Below, piece by piece: positions 13,303-25,727 of a stretch of DNA of 64,000 nucleotides; the stretch's first letter is position 1, and every line of letters begins with the position of its first letter. The notes below the pieces were generated by a model that was not told the origin of the DNA, did no database searches, and was given only the letters and a program-made list of their open reading frames with translations. This DNA comes from Alisma plantago-aquatica (lineage: Eukaryota > Streptophyta > Magnoliopsida > Alismatales > Alismataceae): NCBI GenBank assembly GCA_963693085.1, contig OY856413.1, positions 742,942,556-743,006,555 of the forward strand. Reading direction: 5' to 3'. A program made the translations under genes and the position numbers.

Positions 13303-14989
13303 GGGTAGAGCTCTGAGGCGAGTTCTAGAGAGTTGCATGTATCCTTTCTTCCCTCTTCTTCATCTTCTTTGGCAAAACCCTAACAAGAGGGTAGACCAAC
13401 CTCTGGGTCACGAGCATCCATGGGTTGAGTTGGACAGAACCGTGATGCTTCCACGACACCACGGGAAGCATGGCCATCTCCTCCGTGCTCTGGAACTGGT
13501 GTGGCAGCCAGCGTAGGGCTGCAGGTCGGCCTGAGTTGCGGAGCTTGGTGGGCTCGAGACAGCCACTCAAACCATGACATAAGGGTACCCCCCCTGAGCG
13601 CGGAGGGGCGACGGAGGTAGGGGAAGGTGCCCTTGGGGTCGCCGGGGTCGGAGATGAGGAGGAAGGGCCGCACAAGACCCTGCTAGGGCGGCTGGGTGCG
13701 CCGTCGAGAGGAGGAAGAAGAAGCTCAGGACGTTGGACCTTTTTGCCCTTCGTGGACTGAAGCAACGGCCGACTTAAAGGAGGGTAATCCGGTAATTCGG
13801 TTATGTTTCCAAAAGGAAGCGACGTTGCATGAATCGGAGGTGACGTGGCGCGATCTCATTGGCTGTGGTAAGTGATTTATTACAAAAATCATATCTAATG
13901 ATTGGTAACTCCGATTAGGACAAGTAATATATGAATTTTGATCAGAAGAACACAAGGAATCCAATAAAAATAGTTTCGTAGCCTGAATCTTATCATAGTT
14001 TGAAATATAGTGTAAATTACCATCTTTAATGAATTAAAGATTAAGAAACCCTATTTTTGATATGATTAATTTGTTTAATAGGATTTAATGGATCTTTAGA
14101 GTTGATTTTAATCTGTTAAATGTAAAAAGGAACATTGTGTTCAAAAAGGAAGAACTTTGTACGTGATTAGTCTAATTTAGGGTTTATGTGCTTAAATATG
14201 CATGAAATTTGAAAAGGGCATAAAGTTATCATCTTTAATGATTCAATTAAGGAAAAACCCTTAGATTTGATGGATAATTCAAGATGATATTAACCTGTTG
14301 TTAATGAAAGAGAAAATAGGATTTAAAAATATGATCTTTTTATATATTTGGTTTAATTTAGGGTTTCGTGTATGATTATGCACTAATGAGCTTGAAAACC
14401 CTAATTTACATGAATATGTCTTTTAATAGGTTTAATTGTGTAAATCCATGAATAAAATAGAGAAGTGATGATCTTAGGCCAATTTGAGCATAAAAGATCC
14501 TTAATGTGGATAATTTGAGTAATTAGGGTTTTTATGAATGGAAAAGGGTATTTTAGGGTTTGTTGACCTAAAATGGATAAAGTTTGAGAAATTGGTCTAA
14601 GAAACCCTAAATCATCCTAATGAGACTTAGAAACCTTAGAAAGGTGTCCCAAGTCAATAAGGAGTTGTTTGGGATATGCTTGTGACAATTAGACATTATA
14701 CATGTTTTCAGGATCGATGTTTGCTTGATTGATTGATTGGCTTGCTTGATTGGACATCTAGTTGGATTTGGATAAATTGTTGCTTGAGATCTCCAAGATA
14801 GGTATGTGGTTACGATTATGAATAATCGCTATAGTTTCCCGATGGATTCCCGGATGTTTAATCGCATTGAATGCAACTAAACTGTTGGATGTTTATTTAT
14901 TTCATGCCATTATAAAGTGACTATGACTATCACATAATGTATATGCCGATAAACTCAGATCATGGTTCTCTCTATGGCATAATAGCTAA

Positions 14990-15215
14990 CCTAGTACATG
15001 GCTGCTTATGGGTAGGTCCATCAGGTTAGAGAAAGGCCTAGTACATGGCTACCTATTGGGTAGGTCCATCAGGTCTATGGATGACCTAGTACATGGCTAC
15101 CTATTGGGTAGGTCCATCAGGTCTATGGATGACCTAGTACATGGCTACCTATTGGGTAGGTCCATCAGGTCTATGATTGACTTAGTACATGGCTACCATT
15201 GAGGTAGGACCATCA
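14990..15215. repeat. 48-base tandem repeat in left LTR C
   Basis: There are four to five head-to-tail copies of a 48-base unit containing 'cctagtacatggctacc' and 'gggtaggtccatcagg'. The same array occurs in the right LTR. Because 48 is divisible by three, one frame stays open through it as a 16-residue peptide repeat. I read this as a by-product, not a gene. Confidence 0.92.
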
Positions 15216-15761
15216 AGTCACAATGAGTTACATATTGGGCTATCTTCGGATAGTGCCATGCGACTCTATTACCTAAAAGAGAGGTGATATCCATGTCCAC
15301 TGTAGGGACAACCCAGAGTTCGAGAATATGTATGGATTGAGTTGTATGTCTTAAAATGTAATCTTGATTATTAAATGATTAATTGAATGATTATATTGTT
15401 AACATAGTTGAACATTATCTGTTTCCTCCACATACCAGCTTCGGCTGACCGACGTTTTGTTTGTCGACGTTTTAGGTACAATGAAAAGAACAAACAGTAA
15501 AGTGACACCTTGTGAATTCAAGAATTAAAGAACAAGGAGGAACTAGTTAGAATAGTTCAGCTGTGGTTAGAAGTTTAGCTTATTCCAATCTTTTCAAAGG
15601 TATGCAAAGAAAATTTTTATTACCATTTTCAGTATAGTCTGTTAGAATTTAATAATTGTTTATGGTTATATGTCAAACCTTTGATCCGGGATTAATGGGT
15701 GCGGCTTCAACCTCTTGGTCTCCCTTAATTGGGGGTTACTGAAAGGTGAGGTCGTAACATT

Positions 15762-15772
15762 TGGTATCAGAG
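15762..15772 (+). other. Primer-binding site of element C
   Basis: TGGTATCAGAG begins two bases after the left LTR and is complementary to the 3' end of plant initiator Met-tRNA. This is the usual primer of plant gypsy elements. Confidence 0.9.
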
Positions 15773-18700
15773 TGTAGGTTCCTCATTTAACCATTAATAA
15801 TTATTAAATTTTACAAACTCCATAGAACCCAAGGGAGTTATTAGAGGAATTATCCGAAAGACGGAGGTGTCTAGAAAGGGATCATGACCGGGGGCTGGCA
15901 AGATTTTCCTCCGCACCGCTAGTCAGAATACGAGGACTCCCGGACCCGTGTGACTGCCTGGCCAAAGTCTTAGGGTATGAATCAAAATAAGATACCTTTA
16001 GGACTTCTCATCTTATTCATCCCTTCTCATCACAAAATTCTGATAAGGACCTAAAGGATTAGGGTTTTTTTTTCTTCTCCTCACCCTCTTGAGGTATGGG
16101 TAAGGTTAATAAGGTTTAAGGAATCCTCCACTAAATTAATGAAAGGCATGTAAATAAGATTTCATGGACATAAGTTTAATAGATTAAGTGCAAAATAAAT
16201 AATAGATACATGCTTAGGTTGTATGACATAAGTTGTCATGTCCTCAGAAGAGACCTGAGGCTAGACCTTCTTATCGGGAGGATATGTTAGTCTTGGAGAT
16301 AGAGATCTCCATTGCAAGTAGAGACCTCGCACATCCTCTGAGGATGATGCTAACCCTAACCCTAAGTGAAGGTTAGAGAGAGATGAGTCGGACCAGGTGT
16401 TTGAAAGAACATGCCTTTGGGATGCCATATGATCCATGGGTGACCTAGCACCTTTGGCAACCCAACCCTGGGAAGGGTCGTGCATGATAGGGTAAAGGAT
16501 AGTTCCTTAGATGACGATGATAGTAAAGGACCTTAGAAACCCTATGGGCTTGTGCAAGTAGGGTATAGCTGGCACCTAGGGCACGTCATAATGCTGGCAG
16601 TAGGATGAAACCCTGGATAAGGAATTATGATGGAGCATAAAGGGTTATGGATGATCTTGAGAAACCATAAGTGCGAACCTAGGCTTCACCCATGTAGAGA
16701 ATGCTTTGGAGGTTGATATTTCATGAAGAGAGGACCTCTAATGGTGAGGTTGGATGTGGGGTTATCTCTAGAGAGAGCAGGAAACCCAGCAAGGAGGTAG
16801 GAAGCCTAAAACCCTGAGATATGAGGAACAATAGATGATGGTGGTTGCCTCATGATCGATCCCTGAAAGTTGATGATATTTTGGTTGCCTTTAGAGGGAC
16901 CAAACCCTAGAGAGTGAAGATGAAGCATCTGGTGCCTATGTGCCTACAGTATAGGTGTCTACCTTCTGAGAAAGGAAGAAGATGTTCTATATACCCTGAA
17001 GAGGTTTAGTGAACAGGTTCTGAGGCCTTGTACCTTGTTGGTTGTCCTTAAGGAGGACCCAACACTAAGTGTTTCTTGAGTTGAAGGATGACAAGGAGTG
17101 TGTGTCATTCCTTTTTCATGCTTGGTTTGTAGTTAAGAGACAGAGCATGCAGTGAACCTAAGGTTCCTAGGCCTAAGAGGGGAAGTGGTGTACCTAAGGC
17201 TCATGATGAGAAGTTGAGTTCCTATAGAAGCGAGCATAGTAATCCTCATGAATAGAGGAAAAGAGGAGCCCCTGAAGTTAAAGGTGTGTTTGATGAACCC
17301 CTCACAGCTAGGTTGATGATAAAGAAAGGTATGATCTTGATCCAACATTGAGGAAAGAGGACAAGTATGACCTAGCATGGTACAGTAAGTGATCTGCTCA
17401 TGCCTTAATGGCTTGCTAGGGTTAAGTAGGCTCGTGTGGATGTAAACCCTAGACCTAAGAGATTTTGTGACCTTAGAGATAGTTTTCCTCCCATACTGGG
17501 AGAGGGACCCCTTTGGAAGGGTGTATATCAGTTTTGTTGGTTCAAAGTAATCTAAAGAGGTCTCATAGGATCTTGAGAAGCTAAGTGAAAGGTACATAGT
17601 ATGAGATTGAATCTACAGACCCATAGATATCCATCTCTATTGCATGTGAATGTGTTACCATGGAGATAACCAGTATGGGGTTTGACCAAGGTAGGCAGGT
17701 TGCCATGATGTCTATGAACGGATGAGAGTCATCCCATGAATGCAGAAAGAGAGACGATGAAGACTTGGGTAAGGTTCTAAGTGAACATGTACTGTAATGG
17801 AGAATCCTAAGTCTATCCTAGGGTCAGGTAGGGATAAGACTGACGAAAGTAGGAGTTGCCTAATTCCCTAGCTGCACATGACCATAGGGTCAGGAGGTAA
17901 CAGCTATCATTGTCTGAGGGCCATGGGTTAGGAGATTGATCACCTTCATGAACTCATGGGACCCAAAGGGCAGATGAGTAGGGCACTCTCTTGATGCATG
18001 GGGGAAGAGGGATGACCCCAAAAGAGTCGGTACCCTATAGACACAGAGGAGATGGCCAAGGATATAAACCTCAGTAGGTTCAAGACTAGTTTTCCTTGGA
18101 GGTAACATTGATATCATGATGTCTGTGATGTAGAGACATATGTGGCACGTTGCAACTTAGATTTAAAGGTGTATTGGCAAGGTGGGATGTACCATCTCTA
18201 CTCTTGGAACAGGAAGAACTCTGTATTTGGACTGCAGCCAAATGTTTATTTCCTCTTGTTATGATGGTGAGAGATAGGACATTATGCATGCCATACACCA
18301 AGGGTAAGAGATGATGTAGGTTGGAATGTTGCCACGAGAGATGGGGATAGAGAAGATAATCTACCCTGGTAAAGTGAATGATACATGATGGTTTACTAAC
18401 ACTAAGAGGAATGAGGTAGTCACCTTATGAGGATGTTTCTAGCATGAGCTAAGTGGAGCTTACAAGTTATACCAGGTTGAGTTTGGTCACCATGATGATG
18501 GAATTAGAGAGTGTTCTTAATTAAAGATGGACATAGAGTTTGAGGGGAGATGATAAGTGAAACACATGGAAGTGTATGTCTTCAACGTTACCTAATACCT
18601 AAGGATGTGAAGGGGTAATGGATGCTTTGGTTGAGATACATCTGACTTGTTTGACTAGAAGCTATAAGAGGTTGTTTGGCTAACCCTAAGTTTGAAAAGG

Positions 18701-19039
18701 AGAGGTCTTTAGATAACACTCAGATGTAACAAGATGCGTTGAAAAGTTAAAGTTTGTTTGGTTAGCCAGTCTAGTCCTTGATGCAATGAAAGGATGGTGG
18801 TAGAACCTCAGATGCACTTATTTGGAAGAGAAGGTGACAAAACCCCGACTAGAGTGGTTTAGGGTTTCAGAGGATTTGATCTTGAAAGAATCATGACATA
18901 TAGGAAATCATGGTTGAAGATCACCATACACCGTGGAAAATGGCAATAGTACTTTGGATGCTTAAGATGAAGTTGCATGTGGTTTATGGCCATGCAAGCC
19001 AGGAGATAAAGGACGAACCCCAGTAACCCAAGGTATCGA
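15773..19039. other. Internal region of C without recognisable coding sequence
   Basis: This is where gag, protease, reverse transcriptase and RNase H would lie. I could not recognise any of them with confidence. Purine-rich, GG-rich text on the plus strand suggests eroded coding DNA. The longest open frame is a minus-strand frame of 154 codons at 17133-17597, without recognisable motifs, and I treat it as spurious. Confidence 0.5.
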
Positions 19040-19560
19040 TATAGAGGACAAAAGAGTCCCTTAGAGGGAATGGGAGCTCAACACTATGGATGTTGTGATA
19101 GGTCTTCCCTGGGCCAAAGAAGGTCGAGATACAATATGGGTTATGGTAGGTCGCCTTACCTAGATAATATGAGAAAGGAAGAGTTCTGTCAAGGGACAGA
19201 TCTAGTTGAACTACCCATGAGAGAGATGGTTCAACTACACCATGAAGTGAGTTCAAAGGTTCTAGAGTTTGACCTAAAGGTTCACTTCCATAAAGTGGAA
19301 GTAGGTACATGAAGAACTCAATGTTAGTATAGTTTATCACCCCTAACTATGGTTAGTATGATCCAGACTAAAGGGTCTGATGAGGGCATGTGTGCTCGTT
19401 CAGGGTGATATCTAGAGACAGTTCTTGTCCTATGAAAGATGTGACAATGACCACCATAGCCAGTATCGGGTTTTATATGAAGCTCTGTAAGGGAGGTTGT
19501 GTCGGTCACCACTTCAGTAAGGTGATGTTGGTGAAAAGTACCACATGATGGTTAGAAAAA
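19040..19560 (+). pseudogene. Gypsy integrase remnant in element C
   Basis: From 19068 the plus strand reads 'EWELNTMDVVIGLPWAKEGR' and then 'DTIWVMVGRLT' before a stop at 19161. This is the catalytic-core start of a chromovirus integrase, including the first catalytic Asp of the TMDxVxGLP block. Later fragments in shifted frames keep 'REMVQLHHEV', 'RACVLVQGD' and 'YEAL.GRLCRSP'-like text, in the right order for the distal integrase. Many stops and frameshifts rule out activity. Confidence 0.75.
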
Positions 19561-19799
19561 GGGACCCCAGTGCGTGTAGATGAAGTCACTTTGATTGTGC
19601 AAGTGTTGAAAGGAGCCTAGAGACGATGAGAGTCGTGAGCAGATGCAAAGTACACTGACATACAAGTTACTGTGGGAGAAAATGTGACATGAAAATTCGA
19701 CCCCTCTAAGTTATAACTAAGAGAGTTGAGTCCTCGGTTCATGGGTCCATTAGAGATGGATGGGTGGAGAAGGTTAGGTTTGACTCTACCCCTCAGGAT

Positions 19800-20085
19800 A
19801 GAGTAATGGGAGATGAGTTCCATGTGTCCGATTTAGAGCACTATGTGAGGTACCCTGACCATGTGCTGAGCAATGAACCTAGTGAGCCCAAGGGAGGCTG
19901 ACATGGCCTGAGTCACCTGTGTAGTTTATAGACGTCGGGATGAAAGGACTCAGAGAAAAGAATATGTGATAATAAAGGTTCTTTGAAAATGCCATGGGTA
20001 CGGCAAAGCCACATAGAGGCCAATGATGGACATGGAAAAGTCTTATCCTGAATTGTTTGTTTGCTTGTTTGAATTTTGAGGACAA
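19800..20085 (+). pseudogene. Integrase tail and chromodomain remnant in element C
   Basis: The text 'FHVSDLEHYVRYPDHVLSNE' at about 19819-19880 matches the 'hPVFHVSxLRxYxPDPxHVL' stretch that precedes the chromodomain in plant Tekay/Del-type polyproteins. Further on, 'AT*RPMMDMEKSYPELF' (about 20007-20057) matches the conserved chromodomain end 'EATWE...EMxxxYPxLF', with the Trp codon changed to TAG. The polypurine tract follows shortly after, as expected. The gene is dead. Confidence 0.72.
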
Positions 20086-20091
20086 AATTCC

Positions 20092-20107
20092 TATAAGAGG
20101 GGAAGGA
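20092..20107 (+). other. Polypurine tract of element C
   Basis: The run ATAAGAGGGGAAGGA lies immediately before the right LTR. This is the expected priming site for plus-strand DNA synthesis. Confidence 0.85.
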
Positions 20108-21066
20108 TGTTATAACCCCAATTTTTGGGTTCAATTGGTGAGAAATGCAATTTCTCATATTAAGGATAATTGAACAAATTATGATGTGATTTGTTTTGAA
20201 TAAATGGATTCCCTTCACAATAGCCTTGATTGGTTGCTTTGTGGGCTTTATTGGCTATTGGGCCCAATAACAAGGAAATAACAAAGAAAATTCAATTAGT
20301 AATTGAATAATTGAATATTTGAGAAAAGAAATATGTAGAAACCTTTAGAAGGCAAATCCAAAGAGGATTTCGTGTCTCTTGGGTTACTTGGGTACCAAGG
20401 AGACCAAGGTTACAAAAGAAGGCAATTAGAAAAGAAAAGGTTAGGTAAGTATTTCTTTATTAAGAAAGAAATTGGAAATGATGATAAAATGTGGAAAATG
20501 AGTGGAAAGAGGCATAAATGAGTTTTCTTGGTGAAAATTCGTATCCATGAGGTTTCTAATAATAATAGGAATACCAATAAGGAAAATAAAAGAGAAATAA
20601 AGAGAAATCCTCAAAAAGAAATAATTTAATGAGAAATAATCAAGATAATGTGAAATGATGCATTTAGATGTATCTAGAAGGATAATAAGTATCCTTAAAA
20701 AGTAATTTCGAAATAATAAAATTTCTTGGGATCCAAGGAGTCCCAATAAAGAGGAAAGAAAGAGAAAATACCAAAATTGTAAAATAAGAGGATAATGTGT
20801 TGCATTATTAATGAATTATGAGGTATTGTTAAAAAGAAATTAATTTTGATTAAAGGAAATAGAATTTCGTGTCAATGGATTAAAAAGCAAGGAAAGAGGG
20901 AATAAGTAAGAAGAAATTCAAATTCTAATATATCAAGGATAAAGGATATCAAAGGAATAATAAAGAAGAGAGAGAAAACTTTCTTTCTAAAGAAGGATTT
21001 GATTTCCTAATGGGACAAGACCTTGCAGCTTGATAGATGCACATCTTAGGGTGCGAAAACCCTCCC

Positions 21067-21075
21067 CTATAAAAG
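21067..21075 (+). promoter_or_regulatory. TATA box of right LTR C
   Basis: CTATAAAAG is in the same context as in the left LTR. From this copy any transcript would run rightwards out of the element into the solo LTR and copia remnant. Confidence 0.68.
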
Positions 21076-22756
21076 GGGTAGAGCTCAGAGGTGAGTTCTA
21101 GAGAGTTGCATGTATCCTTTCTTCCCTCTTCTTCATCTTCTTTGGCAAAACCCTAACAAGAGGGTAGACCAACCTCTGGGTCACGAGCATCCATGGGTTG
21201 AGTTGGACAGAACCGCGATGCTTCCACGACACCACGGGAAGCATGGCCATCTCCTCCGTGCTCTGGAACTGGTGTGGCAGCCAGCGTAGGGTTGCAGGTC
21301 GGCCTGAGTTGCAGAGCTTGGTGGGCTTGAGACAGCCACTCAAACCACGACATAAGGGTACCCCCCTGAGCGCGGAGGGGCGACGGAGGCAGGGGAAGGT
21401 GCCCTTGGGGTCGCCGGGGTCGGAGGTGAGGAGGAAGGGTCGCGCAAGACCCTGCTAGGGCGGCTGGGTGCACCGTCGAGAGGAGGAAGAAGAAGCTCGG
21501 GACGTTGGACCTTTTTGCCCTTCGCGGACTGAAGCAAAGACCGACTTAAAGGAGGGTAATCTGGTAATTCGGTTATGTTTCCAAAAGGAAGCGACGTTGC
21601 ATGAGTCGGAGGTGACGTGGCACGATCTCATTGGTTGTGGTAAGTAATTTATTACAAAAATCATATCTAATGATTGGTAACTCCGATTAGGACAAGTAAT
21701 ATATGAATTTTGATCAGAAGAACACAAGGAATCCAATAAAAATAGTTTCGTAGCCTGAATCTGATCATATTTTGAAATATAGTGTAAATTACCATATTTA
21801 ATGAATTAAAGATTAAGAAACCCTATTTTTGATATGATTAATTTGTTTAATAGGGTTTAATGGATCTTTAGAGTTGATATTAATCTGTTAAATGTAAAAA
21901 AGGAACATTGAGTTCAAAAAGGAAGAACTTTGTACGTGATTAGTCTAATTTAGGGTTTATGTGCTTAAATATGCATGAAATTTGAAAAGGGCATAAAGTT
22001 ATCATCTTTAATGATTCAATTAAGGAAAAACCCTTAGATTTGATGGATAATTCAAGCTGATATTAACCTATTGTTAATGAAAGAGAAAATAGGATTTAAA
22101 AATATGATCTTTTTATTTATTTGGTTTAATTTAGGGTTCCGTGTATGATTATGCACTAATGAGCTTGAAAACCCTAATTTAGATGAATATGTCTTTTAAT
22201 AGGTTTAATTGTGTAAATCCACGAATAAAATAGAGAAGTGATGATCCTAAGCCAATTGAAAGATCCTTAATGTGGATAATTTGAGTAATTAGGGTTTTTA
22301 TGAATGGAAAAGGGTATTTTTAGGGTTTGTTGACCTAAAATGGATAAAGTTTGAGAAATTGGTCTAAGAAACCCTAAAGCATCCTAATGAGACTTAGAAA
22401 CCTTAGAAAGGTGTCCCAAGTCAATAAGGAGTTGTTTGGGATACGCTTGTGACAATTAGACATTATACATGTTTTCAGGATCGATGTTTGCTTGATTGAT
22501 TGATTGGCTTGCTTGATTGGACATCTAGTTGGATTTGGATAAATTGTTGCTTGAGATCTCCAAGATAGGTATGTGGTTACGATTATGAATAACCGCTATA
22601 GTTTCCCGATGGATTCCCGGATGTTTAATCACATTAAATGCAACTAAACTGTTGTATGTTTATTTATTTCATGCCATTATAAAGTGACTATGACTATCAC
22701 ATAATGTATATGCCGATAAACTCACATCCTGGTTCTCTCTGTGACATAATAGCTAA

Positions 22757-22982
22757 CCTAGTACATGGCTACCTATGGGTAGGTCCATCAGGTTAGAGAA
22801 AGGTCTAGTACATGGCTACCTATTGGGTAGGTCCATCAGGTCTATGGATGACCTAGTACATGGCTACCTATTGGGTAGGTCCATCAGGTCTATGGATGAC
22901 CTAGTACATGGCTACCTATTGGGTAGGTCCATCAGGTCTATGACTGACTTAGTACATGGCTACCATTGAGGTAGGACCATCA
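22757..22982. repeat. 48-base tandem repeat in right LTR C
   Basis: This array has the same unit and copy number as the one at 14990-15215. No change in copy number has occurred since insertion. Confidence 0.92.
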
Positions 22983-23968
22983 AGTCACAATGAGTTAGAT
23001 ATTGGGCTATCTTTGGATAGTGCCATGCGACTCTATTACCTAAAAGAGAGGTGATATCCATGTCCACTGCAGGGATAGCCCAGAGTTCGAGAATGTGTAT
23101 GAATTGAGTTGTATGGCTTAAAATGTAATCTTGATTGTTAAATGATTAATTGAATGATTACATTGTTAACATAGTTGAACATTATTTGTTTCCTCCACAT
23201 ACCAGCTTCGACTGGCCGACGTTTTGTTTGTCGACATTTTAGGTACAATGAAAAGAACAAACAGTAAAGCGACACCTTGTGAATTCAAGAATTAAAGAAC
23301 AAGGAGGAACTAGTTAGAATAGTTCAGCGGTGGTTAGAAGTTTAGCTTATTCCAATCTTTTCAAAGGTATGTAAAGAAAATTTTTATTACCATTTTCAGT
23401 ATAGTATGTTAGAATATAATAATTGTTTATGGTTATATGTCGAACCTTTGATCCGTGATTAATGGGTGCGGATTCAACCTCTTGGTCTCCCTTAATTGGG
23501 GGTTACTGAAAGGTGAGGTCGTAACAAGAGATGACTCGAACTACCAGTCATGGTTCCATGTATCACTCGCAAGATGGGTATGTCTGATACACTGCTCTCT
23601 AACAAGTATCTATGTGCCTAGTTTGATATCAGATATTGTGACTAATGAGATTCAATCATCAACCAACACACACTCTAGTCTTAAGTTCTATTGATGTCTA
23701 TAAGCCTTCCACAATAATATTAGACTAGGGACATAACAAGAATGCATATACTCTTGACATTTGTATGATCTCATCATTCAGGTCCTCAACCCAAAGACAT
23801 ATGACATTGAGTAGTATCATTCTTTAGACATTTATTATGTCATATCATTATTTTGTAACTGAATAAAAAAATTAGAAGATTGTCTTTATTACTAATCAAA
23901 TTATTTACAAGATATGCCATTACAATCATCATATGATTGGCTCTCTGGGCATACATACCAACAAAAAT

Positions 23969-25690
23969 AACATTGAAACTATGGAGGTAGATGAAGAATA
24001 AAGTGAACCACAATTCATTGTGCAATTTCAAATTCCACTTGTAGAACAACAACCTAGAAGGTCTATTAGGATAAGTTTGGAGGCAGATAGATTTGAATTT
24101 CTCATGACTCAGTTACTCGATTTGTTGGTCATGAATGATGATGAGCCAACAACCTACAATGAAGATATTGAGGGAACCAGATTTAAGTAATTGGCTTGAG
24201 TCCATGATATCTAATATGTAATCTATGTACTCCAACAAAGTATGGACTTTAGTAGATGAACCTAAAGGGGTAAAACCCATAGGGTAAAAATGAGTCTTCA
24301 AGAAGAAGACTGACATGGATGGTAATGTCCAAACCTATAAAGGACAATTGGTTGTAAAAATATTTATACAAGTTAAATGTGTTGACTATGAAACAACTTT
24401 TCACAAGTTGCCATGGTTAAATTTGTTAAAATCATGCTTGTAGTTGTAGCTTATCATGACTATGAGATTTGAAAAGTGAATGTTATAACTACTTCACTTA
24501 ATGAGAGTCTTATGAGGATGTGTACATGACAGAACACAAAGTTTTTATCACTCCAAATGAAGCCAATAAATTTTGTAAGCTAAAAGGTCAACCTATGGAT
24601 TGAAGCATGCAGTAAGAAGTTGGAATCTTCATTTTGATGAGACAGTTGAAGAGTTTGTCTTTATTCAGAATGAAGATGAACTATGTGTGTACAAAAAGGT
24701 TAGTGAGAGTATAATTTGATTTCTCATATTATGTGAATAACATATTATTGATGGGTAATGACATACCTACTCTACAATTGATTAATAATTGGTCGGGTAA
24801 TACTTCTCCACAAGGACTTATGTGACACATTCTATATTCAAGGAATCAAGATCTAAAAAGATGGATCTGAAGGCTTATTGGCTCAAGCTAGAGTATATAC
24901 AATGACATGATGCTGGATAGGTTTGATATGCATGATTCTAAGAGAGGAAACTTGCCCATGTCTCATGGAATAAGTATCTCTAGATCCTAATGTCCCAGCT
25001 CTTTGGAATAGTGGACATTCATGAGTAAGATTCCATATACATTTATGATTGGATCTATCATGTATGCAATGTTATGTACATGCCCATGTGTCTCGTATGA
25101 TTTGATAATGACAAGTAGGTACCACTCAGATCCCACTGAAGGTCACGAGATAGTCAAGAAGAATATTTATGAAGTATTTTAGAAGAATGAAGGATCAATT
25201 ATTGATATATGGAGATGAGGAATAGTTAGTCATAAAGGGTTACGTTGATGCAAGTATCCAAAATAACAAGGGTGATTATTGGTCACAATCAGGATTTCTA
25301 TTTTGCCTTAACATTAGAGCTATAAGGTGGAAGATTTCCAAGCAAGAGACGGTGGGTGATTCTACAATAGAACACGAGTATATTGTCACATTGAATGCAA
25401 TAAAGGAAGCAATATGGATTGATAAGTTTATTAGTGAACATAGGGTGGTTCCAACCATTGAAGACAGAATAGAGATTAACTATGACAACAATGGAGCCAT
25501 TGCACAAGCTAAGGAACCAATATAGCACCAATGTTCCAAGCACATACTACATTGATATTATCTCATAGGTTGTACCATGAGGATATGTACATATTTGCAT
25601 AGTACCAATTGGAATCAATGTTGTTGATCCCTTGATAAAGCAATTTCACAACAAAAGCATGATGGTCGTGTTATATCAATTAGAATTTTG
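23969..25690 (+). pseudogene. Copia reverse transcriptase and RNase H remnant
   Basis: Frames in order read 'QQPRRSIRISLEADRFEF' (linker), then 'SNKVWTLVDEPKGVKPIG' and 'FKKKTDMDGNVQTYKGQLVV' (start of reverse transcriptase). 'NEDELCVYKK' follows, then 'YVNNILLMGND' where the active site normally reads YVDD. 'MHDSKRGNLPMSHG' and 'IPYTFMIGSIMYAM' come next. RNase H follows from about 25240: 'GYVDASIQNN', 'WSQSGFLFCLN', 'DNNGAIAQAKEPI'. The order and wording are those of plant Ty1/copia. Multiple stops and frameshifts, plus both catalytic Asp codons changed to Asn codons, make it inactive. Confidence 0.85.
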
Positions 25691-25727
25691 TTCGTGAATG
25701 ATTGAATCTAGTACAAGTAGGGCACTA

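Larger units (their letters stand above)
12339..15759 (+). repeat. Left LTR of element C
   Basis: The LTR is 3421 bases long and begins TGTTATAACC and ends CGTAACA. In order it has an AT-rich 5' part, a TATA box at 13294, a GC-rich leader at about 13380-13760 and several AAACCCTA motifs. A 48-base tandem repeat follows at 14990-15215, then a 3' part ending in 'gaggtcgtaaca'. The open frames across the GC-rich leader are not kept intact in the partner LTR. Confidence 0.92.
12339..23526 (+). mobile_element. Complete Ty3/gypsy element C, non-autonomous
   Basis: Two direct LTRs (12339-15759 and 20108-23526) start TGTTATAACCCCAATTTTT and end GGTCGTAACA. The element is flanked by the 5-base duplication AGAGA (12334-12338 and 23527-23531). 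A primer site for initiator Met-tRNA follows the left LTR and a purine tract precedes the right one. The 4.3 kb interior has no open gag or pol frame. It keeps eroded integrase and chromodomain traces near its 3' end, which identify a chromovirus. The LTRs differ only sparsely by eye, so this insertion is much younger than the decay of its pol gene. That points to a defective family copied with proteins supplied by other elements. Confidence 0.9.
20108..23526 (+). repeat. Right LTR of element C
   Basis: At 3419 bases it matches the left LTR throughout, with scattered single-base changes and a few small indels. Examples are near 20450 (an extra 'gtaa') and near 22250 (a loss within 'gccaatttgagcataaaag'). 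It ends GTAACA before the AGAGA duplication. Confidence 0.92.
11009..23963 (-). mobile_element. Solo copia LTR, inverted, split by element C
   Basis: Read on the minus strand this LTR starts TGTTGGTATGTATGCCC at 23963 and ends at 11009. It is flanked by AAAAT at 11004-11008 and 23964-23968. Without element C it is about 1.76 kb. Its sequence aligns, inverted, with the 3' LTR of the host copia element: 11995-12190 matches about 26290-26490 reversed, and 23720-23790 matches about 25920-25970 reversed. This makes it a related copia family. The terminal CA appears as TA, a likely mutation. No internal region remains, so it is a solo LTR left by LTR-LTR recombination. Confidence 0.72.

Noticed and set aside
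13325..13765. Minus-strand open frame of 146 codons, Pro/Ser-rich
   Set aside because: It lies in the GC-rich leader of LTR C and is broken into shorter frames in the partner LTR. The composition explains the openness, and no domain is visible.
17133..17597. Minus-strand open frame of 154 codons in element C
   Set aside because: It has no recognisable motif and lies antisense to the eroded gag-pol of C. Loss of sense-strand coding leaves such frames by chance.
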